Shown piece by piece: positions 56,697 to 64,000 of a stretch of 64,000 nucleotides of DNA; within the stretch, counting starts at the first letter, position 1; the number at the start of each line of letters is the position of its first letter. A program made the translations under genes and the position numbers. The notes under the pieces were generated by a model that searched no databases, had not been told where the DNA came from, and saw only the letters and a list, made by a program, of their open reading frames with translations. The stretch lies in NCBI GenBank assembly GCA_032622095.1, contig CP136063.1:183809956-183873955 (forward strand). Direction: 5' to 3'. Source of the stretch: Siphonodentalium dalli. Lineage: Eukaryota > Mollusca > Scaphopoda > Gadilida > Siphonodentaliidae.

Positions 56697-56937
56697 TTAA
56701 CGCATTTATGACAGTAGCTGCGCTGGTAAAGATCATGTGTCAGTGCATTCTCTTATATGCGAGTCTCACATAGGCATCCTCGCATATATAAGAGGATGCA
56801 CTGGCTTACACGGTCAAGGTAAATCAAGTTAAGCCAACGCATTCTCTTATATATGCGAGAGACTCACATATAAAAGACAATGCTTTGGCCCAGGATTTTC
56901 GCAAAATATCAGGAAGCTCCAGTCATCGAAGGGTTAT
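56697..56937 (+). mobile_element. TTAA hairpin element, subfamily 2, copy E
   Basis: TTAACGCATTTATGACAGTAG (TTAA 56697-56700) to GAAGCTCCAGTCATCGAAGG GTTAT (56937). The first hairpin, ATTCTCTTATATGCGAG with its complement, is clear; the second is shortened. Linker TTACACGGTCAAGGTAAATC. Confidence 0.78.
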
Positions 56938-57045
56938 TATCCTTGTACATTATTTAGACTGAAAAGTGGTAGTCCTCATGTTGTGCTTCTTTGTGGTTTG
57001 GCTCAGATCAAACTGGTATAGAAAACTTAATAAACGCAACAGTTG

Positions 57046-58526
57046 GGGTACGTCCATACGCTGGCAAAACTGCAAACTGCAAAAATGCCATGCCAGATGG
57101 TCGTTTTGTTAGCTGGCATTTTTGCAGGTTGCCGACTAGCTCGTGCTCCGTCGTGGCTGGTTGACAACAATCAACGACGTCTATACCTCTTTGCCCGTGC
57201 CCATAACACGAGGTCACAAACAATAATTACAAGTATCCGTGTTGTCCTTGATTCGCATTGTGTATCGGGAAGAGGCATTGATATAACAGTTTGTTCTCAG
57301 CTATTGTCATATTCTTACTTAACTATACATGTATACGCGAGGAATCTCATGACGTGGTATAAAGAGTTCCGAAAGTGGTACTTTTCAGAAATGTTGGAGC
57401 TAGGGGAAGGGGGCTGGCAAAATGGACACAAACTGTCGCCAACTTCACCAAAGATATATCATGTGGGGGTCTTGACAGTTGTGATAATGGTTCGTCTTTG
57501 GCATTCATAAAGCATATATATATGTATATGTATACAACTATGCAGTCAATTATTATGTATATATGTATAAGCTATTATATGTAAATTTAGTACATGTACT
57601 GACATAAATCATATAAACATACATTCTAACTCGCATTGACAACGCCAGATAGCCAAAATTAGTTGATACATTTATGAACATTTTCAAGTATTTTCATAAA
57701 CCTATATTTCAAACAAGGCAATATTTACCACCATGGATGTGTGTCAGGGGTGGACCCCCAAAAGTACAACAGTTGGACATTTGATGCGTGCCACAACATT
57801 AGTTTGAAATTTCCCACTAAAATAGTGTGAATTTTGTGCTGGATGATAATTTGATATACCAAACAGTATTAAGTGTGATATTTGTTGTTTTTAGACCGCC
57901 TTTTTTTTTACTGAATGTGGCTATCAGTTGAGAGTTATCATCCATATAGGTGATGTTACGATGGGAATTTCCAATAGTTGGAAACTTTGATAACATAGAT
58001 TCAGATTAAATAATGTACGTATGTTACAAGGATGACTTTGCATTGCATCCAGAGTAAATTGCCAATCATGGATGTTAGGTTAGGAATTACCACCGACAGG
58101 TTGAACGCTTGTGGTACCAGTTAAAAAACACCAATACAAGGCGGGTACCAATGGGATTTCTCGTGAGTCGGAAAGTCGTCGGTATTCTTCGTTGAACTAA
58201 GTGGGGACCAACCATCTCTCTGGGTGACATTTATGGTACTCATATATCAGCAGCATCCCATTGATGGAGATGGCCGTGGCGACCTCACATTCCAACATAT
58301 CAAGTAACATTATTTTGACTAGCCTAAGAATAACAACACGCACTGTGTTCTTAATATATTGCAAACAGCTCAGCGATATTACCAATCACGCAAACAACCT
58401 ATGTCGTACATGATTACTACCAACGCTGATTTGTTGACAACTGGCAGAAATTAATCCGTTTTGGCAATTTTGCAGCTGGCATTTTTGCACTTTGCGGTGC
58501 AATATTGCCAGCGTATGAACATACCC
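57046..58526. mobile_element. Harbinger-like element, 1.48 kb, ~60-bp inverted ends
   Basis: GGGTACGTCCATACGCTGGCA at the left and TGCCAGCGTATGAACATACCC at the right, with GCAAAAATGCCA/TGGCATTTTTGC further in, form long imperfect inverted repeats. Flanks are TTG (57043-57045) and TTA (58527-58529), consistent with a mutated 3-bp TTA duplication. Shares its terminal 14 bp with the miniature element at 16746-16956. The plus frame 57043-57510 (155 codons) starts in the terminal repeat and has no DDE or Myb motif I can recognise; a decayed transposase cannot be excluded. Confidence 0.75.
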
Positions 58527-58919
58527 TTAACTCTTCTCCCATGAGATGCAAGGATTGTTATACCAACATGACCGAAGGAAATGGCGTGATACTGGATTAC
58601 ATGCATCTAATCATCCATCTGTCTGTCTATCCATCTGGGCAGATATATCAACCACCGGTTGCCGGATCTCGATGAAAATTGGTATGGATGTTCACTACCA
58701 GTCACGGAAGGGTTAAGCGAAAGTGACTACATGTAAAACATTTTGCAAACTTTATCCCACCTGATACCAAACGGACTATATGCCTTTAATAAAATCCTGT
58801 TGTGAACATTGTCTATCGTATATAATTAAATTATTCTGGCAACACCATGTGCATGTAAGCTTGAATCTTACTTATGGTACATGTGCATAGCCTATAATTA
58901 AGCGCGACATACAGTCGCT

Positions 58920-59250
58920 GGCAGGGACGCGGTTAGAGGGTATCCATTTGGAGTGTGTGAGGGTGAAAAAAGACTCCCAAGTTCCAACTGGTATACATGT
59001 ACCTCAAGCTTTCCAACTTGGTAATTTACAACTGACGGTCAATTCAGTCCAAATTTTTTTTCGAAAGTCTGCGAAAGTAGGAAAATATGCGACTGTTTGG
59101 TCTTAAAACAACACATTTCACACTAAATACTGATTGGAAAATCAAACGATCAGAAACTGTTCTAAATAATTGGATCTAAAAATGTTGTGTCATTCATGAA
59201 ATTTCTAACTGTTGAACATTTTGGCCACCTCCACGTTCCTGCTCACAAGA
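58920..59250. repeat. Possible hAT-like miniature element
   Basis: CAGGGACGCGG at 58922 and a CCACCTCCACGTTCCTG near 59240 are imperfectly complementary. AGTTCCAACTGG and CTAACTGTTGAACATTTTGG lie inside. No 8-bp duplication seen. Confidence 0.35.
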
Positions 59251-60045
59251 CGGATTTCGTGAACAAAAAAAATGCACCATTTCTTGTAATGCGAAAGATA
59301 ACCTCTTATTTCAAACTTTCGGAAGGCGCGTGTGGGTGGGACTCACAATTAATCCCTGGACTAAAGCAAGGACCGACTTGCGAGATGTATGAATCACATC
59401 ATCCAACATACATTAGTTTCTGATCGCATGTCTGTACCCGATGCAATACCCGAGACTCGAGTCTTATCTTCCCAGACATTCATGGTATAATGAGTAGTCT
59501 GGAATCTCAGTTGAGAGCGGATGTATAACTGTGATATAGCCAATACGAAGATATAGTCTCTCTTCTCGGATGAATTTACAAAGAAAATATATCGCAGTGT
59601 TGTGTTGTCTCCTGTGTAGATTCCAGTTTATAAAATAAGTTTGAGCCAAGTCATTTGAAAATTCTTTAGTCATGATGCTCGGTCAATTATATCTGTTCGT
59701 GGCAAGGCGTTTTCTCAATTGATATTTTCGTTTGAGATGCGTCTGAGAATTCCGAATCCGATTTGACATCAAATTCTTCAAAATCTCCTAAGCCATATAT
59801 CCGCTCACCACACAAATAATGAAAATGTCAATGACACTGTAGCTCAATTTGGAGAATAAGGAAAGTCAGATAGTTTTAATGACTGGATTTTATTGTAGAT
59901 GTTTTCATTTAGATTATTTCTCGATCGAATGAAAAACGCAGTTTCTATGGAGCCAAGAAGGAGTTAGTCATGCAAAGAGTAAATTTCAAGATGGCTGCCA
60001 GCAATGTGTTCAGGGTTACAAACATCAAAACAAAACAACGTGCAT
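59251..60045. other. No recognisable gene
   Basis: AT-rich; short frames only. Confidence 0.4.
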
Positions 60046-60150
60046 ACTCCGGTATGGTGATCAAATAGAAATGGAGAACTTTGGAGTAATTTTTACAAAT
60101 AGTATATGCAAATTGACACCACACACCGTCATTCTTCTATATGAATTAAA
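60046..60150 (-). repeat. Dispersed repeat R2, copy 3
   Basis: The complement of CTCCGGTATGGTGATCAAAT...TTTACAAATAGTATATGCAA...CCGTCATTCTTCTATATGAA matches 30541-30670 in order, with an inserted base run. Confidence 0.55.
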
Positions 60151-61690
60151 TGCAATGACTTTCGATGGCGAAATCGTTTTCGTTAGTTTATCGCCGATAG
60201 ATGCGTCCCGACTCCCGAATCGAGTTGTAATAAATATTTACAATTGAGCGTAGTTCTGACGATGTTTTCTATGGACTGGTGCAGTCGATTTGCTTCAAAT
60301 TTTCGGCGATGTTAGTAGAATGTTACATTCCTCCAGTTGGCATACTGGCTGAATACTAACTAATCAGTTTCATCCGAACAAGTACATAATATGTCTTTAA
60401 CGTCACTCTTGGCATTGTCCCACGGACAATAATGTTAAAACAATACGCGACACATAAACTAGACAAACATATACCAAACGAAACCATTCTGTGATCGACA
60501 CGTTAAAGCGGTAATTATTACTATTCCTCTAAAACAATCTAAATTAGATATCAATTAAGATCGTGTCTCTTATGTGACCCTTCATGGTCAAATGGATAGA
60601 TATTGATGACGATGACGACGGCCACGATAATACATTATTTACTTAGATTTAACTATTTAGAGATAATGAACCTGCCTCTGTGCCGAAGTATACTAACTTA
60701 ACCGCCATTGTGTCTGAAGGGGTCACTCTCACCACAAAAAGTGCTGAAGGGTACACAGGTTTTGAAAATGTGCGAAAGGGTACACATATTTTGAAATCTC
60801 GTTCGTTCTAAATGACTTTTCGTTTGTGTCTGTCATGATTTCTGTTAGAGAATAAATGTATATGTTCCAAGGAAACTTAAAATGAACCAATAACGAACTG
60901 ATGATGGGGCGCCATAATTCCAAGAACTCAGTTAAAGTAATTGCATTAGTGTTGTGCTATTTGAGTATTTAATCAATCAACCAGTGTTATTTATAATGTT
61001 CTGTTCTCGTATCATCTATCATGCATGGTTGATATATATCGAAACATGCTATATTATACACTAGCATTTAACGAAAAAGCAAACAATATCTTCCGTAAGC
61101 CTGAATACATCGTATTACAGTATTGAAGTATGGAATATGTAATGTATACAACCAATTATTGTAGACCAGTATTTGCATCGATAGTTATTTTCCGAATTAT
61201 CTCAGAACAAAACCGGAGACAAAAATCATTAGTAATATATGTCAGAGCCCCGCCTCTCGCGGCCGGTGTATATAATATTGATTGAAACGACAATTTCTAC
61301 ATTTGAATTGAGAAACCCCGCGGGGAAGCCAGATTCAACAGATGTCAGGACAATAATTAAAAAACATAGATCGATCAGTTTTAATATGTTTTTGCTATTC
61401 GTGCGAGTTGGTATACAATGGTTGGTCGCGTGACCCCAGCATCGGGCATGATAATATACACGCTCCGCAATCTGCTCATCCGGAACCTATATTAACAACC
61501 TGCCAAGGGTGCGTGTGGCTTAATATTATTGAGAGTTACGTTTAAGACCGGTAAACATGAACATATATTTAAGCCGATCATAGCTGAGTACTCACTACTG
61601 AGTGAGTAATCGAGCCCCATTGATTGTGTATACCATCATGCAGCTGGCAAAATTACCAGGCATGAATTTTTTATAGACATATTATGGACT
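60151..61690. other. No recognisable gene
   Basis: AT-rich. A plus frame 61239-61433 (64 codons, MSEPRLSRPVYIILIETT...) has a clean ATG and mixed composition but no motif or splice support. Confidence 0.35.
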
Positions 61691-61692
61691 TA

Positions 61693-61895
61693 TAATGCCC
61701 CAAATAATCGACTCCTTAACTACAGCAGAATTATGGGTAATTTTTCAGGATTTAGTCGGAAATATCGTTTGTTGCCATTCATCGGAAAGCTATCAGTCTT
61801 TTCCGATGAATGGCAACAAACCATATTTCCGACTAAATCCTGAAAAATTACCCATAATTATTCTGTTGTTAAGGAGTCGATTATTTATGGCATTA
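61693..61895. mobile_element. Near-perfect 203-bp hairpin element
   Basis: Left arm TAATGCC...AATAATCGACTCCTTAAC...GGGTAATTTTTCAGGATTTA...GTTTGTTGCCATTCATCGG is the complement of the right arm, about 96 nt each with some five mismatches, around a loop of ~10 nt (GCTATCAGTC). Ends TAATGCC/GGCATTA could imply a TA target (Tc1/mariner-like miniature element). The frame 61695-61934 is the hairpin itself. Confidence 0.93.
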
Positions 61896-62261
61896 CTGTA
61901 CTTCGGTGAATACAACCGACAAGTTAGTAAATAACACTATCTCCGCTGGAAGAATGTAGCAATCAGCTAAGAGTATCGAATATTCCAACCAAATCGACTG
62001 TGCCATTTCAGAGAACACAACATTTGAACTATACCCACAAACGTAAATATTTACTACTCTATTCGGGACGCCGTATTTGGGGATAATATTACGGCAATGA
62101 TTCCGCCAACATTAGTCACTTCGTGCATTTCGTTTATAACAAAGACGCTGTGTTCTGCCTATTTTGATGTTAAATTTGTGAAAATAACTTAATATTTTGA
62201 CATGATTCTTTGTTATTCCCTTCTGAACACCTCAGCCGAGTGTTTCACATCACTTTAAATC

Positions 62262-62615
62262 TTAAAGGGGTACTGTAACCCAAATCCGGCCATTTATGGG
62301 ACCATCTATTTTTATACTCAATAGAATATATGCAACAAATGAATGCACTTGAGCCATGGGTTAGTGGAAAATCCACTGATGTGCTCTCTGAACGATGCAA
62401 ACAACATGGTAATTATAATGAAAATCAATTTATGGCTGGAGTCATAAAATCATTTTCATTATAATTACCATGTTGTTTGCATCGTTCGTAGAGCACATGG
62501 GTGGATTTTCCACTCATCAATGGTTCAAATTCATTCAGTTGTTGCATATATTCTGTTGAGTATAAAAGGAGGTGGTCCCGTAATTGGCCGGATTTAGTGT
62601 ACAGTACCCCTTTAA
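62262..62615. mobile_element. 354-bp foldback element with TTAA ends
   Basis: TTAA-AGGGGTACTGTAACCCAAA (62262-) and CAGTACCCCT-TTAA (-62615) enclose two long arms: ATCCGGCCATTTATGGGACC, ATGCAACAAATGAATGCACT, CATGGTAATTATAATGAAAA and their complements, around the centre TCAATTTATGGCTGGAGTCA. Arms are ~160 nt with modest mismatch. No frame. Confidence 0.92.
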
Positions 62616-62784
62616 CGATGCCCTGTCCGAATTGACACCATTAAACCACCAGCTCTACGTCTTCGAAGACGTTGATCTATATCTGTAAATATTGTCAGCC
62701 ATTTCCACCAAACTTATATAGGCTCATCTCAACGATACATTTTCAGGTTCAGATTTGACACACCAGTATCATATGCTCTTGTAA

Positions 62785-63101
62785 ATACTTGACATGGTCA
62801 CAGCCATTTTCCAGCTGTTTTAAATTTTTCGCAATAAGTTAAAAAACGCTCTTTATTTCTACCATACCGGGAATATACTAACGAGGAACGCTCTGTTCGG
62901 TTCCATGCCGTGCAAGTGGTTTTATTTTTGGTGGGGGGGGGGGGGGGGGGGCAAAAACATCGAGTTCAAAGTTATATTTTGTATATGAATTCAATGTGTT
63001 TTCCTGGGGCATAAATGCTCGTAACAAAGTATAGTTCACGTATTTATCGACCTATTTCGGTGTCGGGGAAAAAATTCAAAAGCGAATATTATTAGGTGTA
63101 T
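62785..63101 (-). repeat. Dispersed repeat R3, reverse copy with G-run
   Basis: Complement of R3: GTCACAGCCATTTTCCAGCT, AACGCTCTTTATTTCTACCA, CCATGCCGTGCAAGTGG, then a G-run of about 19 (62934-62952), ATCGAGTTCAAAGTTATATT and CGACCTATTTCGGTGTCGGG. The run sits at the same place as the C-run in the 27360 copy. Confidence 0.8.
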
Positions 63102-63208
63102 GTTGTGTAGTTAAGAGAGTCGCGCGTGTGTTGTATTATTAAGTAATCAACGGACAATAATTCGAGCGTCTGCACAACTCGCACCCAATTGTCTGTTGTT
63201 TAATGCTC

Positions 63209-63286
63209 GAATGTTGGTTCGTTGTTATCTTAGTAAGAAACACAAGCGAAGTGTCTTCTTGGTAAGAAACACAAGCGAAGTGTCTT
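63209..63286 (+). repeat. Tandem pair of TAAGAAACACAAGCGAAGTGTCTT
   Basis: GTAAGAAACACAAGCGAAGT followed by GTCTT occurs at about 63232-63256 and 63261-63285. Each unit can fold on AAGACACTTCG/CGAAGTGTCTT-type pairing only weakly. Confidence 0.8.
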
Positions 63287-63289
63287 AGC

Positions 63290-64000
63290 CATTAAGAACC
63301 ACATATAGAACAAAAGAACATGGGTATGTATCGTATAATACTGATAAAAATTACGAATAGAGTACTTATATTCGCTACAAAATATGTTCTTTCTATCACT
63401 GAGTATGGTCGCCTTGCTATATCTGTAGTTACGATTACAGGCACGCTTTGCAAACAGTCATTGAGCCTACCACCGACTATGACCTGACAACAACATAACT
63501 AAGTGCAAAATGATCGCGGCAAACATAACAATATCACCTTACTGTGAGTAGAAAAAGTTTGAAGGACATTATTTACAAGAAAACCAATGTCAGAAATGGT
63601 AACGCGCTCAAGATCATATATTATTATATACCCATGATTGTATTTATAGAATATAAAATATATTGGTTTCGCGAATGACCAACTCAGAATTTCGTTAAAA
63701 TAACAATAACAACCAGCACCTAATTAACGAACCGGCGGCCGACTCGACCGTCTCCGACCACAACCCCCAGTGGGCTGTAGAACGAAAAATGTCTATAAAA
63801 GTTGAAATATAAGACTTACAAATTATCTTTTTCATTTCTTTTATTTGTAATTGACATAGCTTGTCACAAACAAAAAATCAACATTATTGACATAATAATG
63901 TAAAGGACAAAAAACGAAATTGAAATTCCCCACTACACTTTTCACCGGACTCGGCATCCGGTTCGCAGTTCGACTTTTAATCCTCCCAAAAATTCCCATT
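63290..64000. other. No recognisable gene
   Basis: AT-rich with a GC-richer word cluster at 63725-63785 (ACCGGCGGCCGACTCGACCG). TTAACGAACC near 63723 matches the terminus at 39569. Confidence 0.4.

Noticed and set aside
57043-57510. 155-codon plus-strand frame as a Harbinger transposase
   Set aside because: It starts inside the terminal repeat and shows no catalytic or Myb-like motif by eye.
61695-61934. 79-codon plus-strand frame as a gene
   Set aside because: It is almost entirely the two arms of the 203-bp hairpin.
1-64000. tRNA, rRNA, CRISPR or bacterial operon signals
   Set aside because: No tRNA B-box with matching acceptor stem, no rRNA-like sequence, and no regularly spaced identical repeats with unique spacers were seen.

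Overview
This window looks like AT-rich animal nuclear DNA, most likely from a marine invertebrate (a lophotrochozoan such as a mollusc or brachiopod would fit, but that is inference). There are no bacterial-style operons. Long open frames are rare, splice-site-like signals occur, and the repeats are of eukaryotic type: 5'-truncated non-LTR retrotransposons, Helitrons, hAT-, piggyBac- and Harbinger-like non-autonomous DNA elements, foldback elements, satellites, minisatellites and G/C homopolymer runs. No tRNA, rRNA or CRISPR array is visible. All repeat calls come from comparing parts of this window by eye, and family names rest on termini, target-site duplications (TSDs) and motifs.

Only two pieces look like host protein-coding gene parts. 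The first is on the plus strand: an 86-nt internal exon (4200-4285) and a terminal exon (5947-6170). They join in phase across a 1.66-kb intron and encode a 102-residue C-terminal tail with two membrane helices. The second is a candidate first exon on the minus strand (11889-12092, 68 codons), ending at a strong GTGAGT donor. Their families were not recognised.

Layout. 1-4200: copies of a short repeat carrying a splice-acceptor-like tract, a hairpin element with a derived minisatellite, a degenerate ~140-bp tandem array and an L1/Tx1-like reverse transcriptase remnant (minus strand). 4200-6800: the membrane-protein exons, with two opposed copies of a TTAA-ended element (family T1) in the intron. 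6800-12600: a large imperfect foldback, a CpG-richer stretch with a CRE, and the minus-strand exon between two degenerate TTAA hairpin elements. 12900-18900: a Helitron inside a T1 fragment, a dispersed repeat (R3) split by a 1.45-kb LINE fragment, a Harbinger-like miniature element, and a composite foldback. 19100-25700: a 640-bp tandem duplication, a ~105-bp satellite and a 21-bp minisatellite with ~503-bp higher-order structure. 26400-36900: a second composite foldback, more R3, a LINE 3' end with poly(A)/(AAAC)n tail, a hAT element with perfect 8-bp TSD and a long foldback. 37800-48200: two ~400-bp double-hairpin TTAA elements in opposite orientation, T1 and R3 copies, and duplicated segments holding CRE sites. 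49400-54700: tandem duplications, a ~130-bp array ending in a Helitron-like terminus and a 635-bp Helitron full of GC-rich 121-bp repeats. 55800-63300: hairpins, hairpin-element copies, a 1.48-kb Harbinger-like element, a near-perfect 203-bp hairpin and a 354-bp foldback.

The exons apart, the window is an accessory, transposon-built intergenic or intronic landscape. Several unrelated repeat families end in TTAA, insertions are nested, and many elements are self-complementary, so transcripts here would fold into long hairpins.
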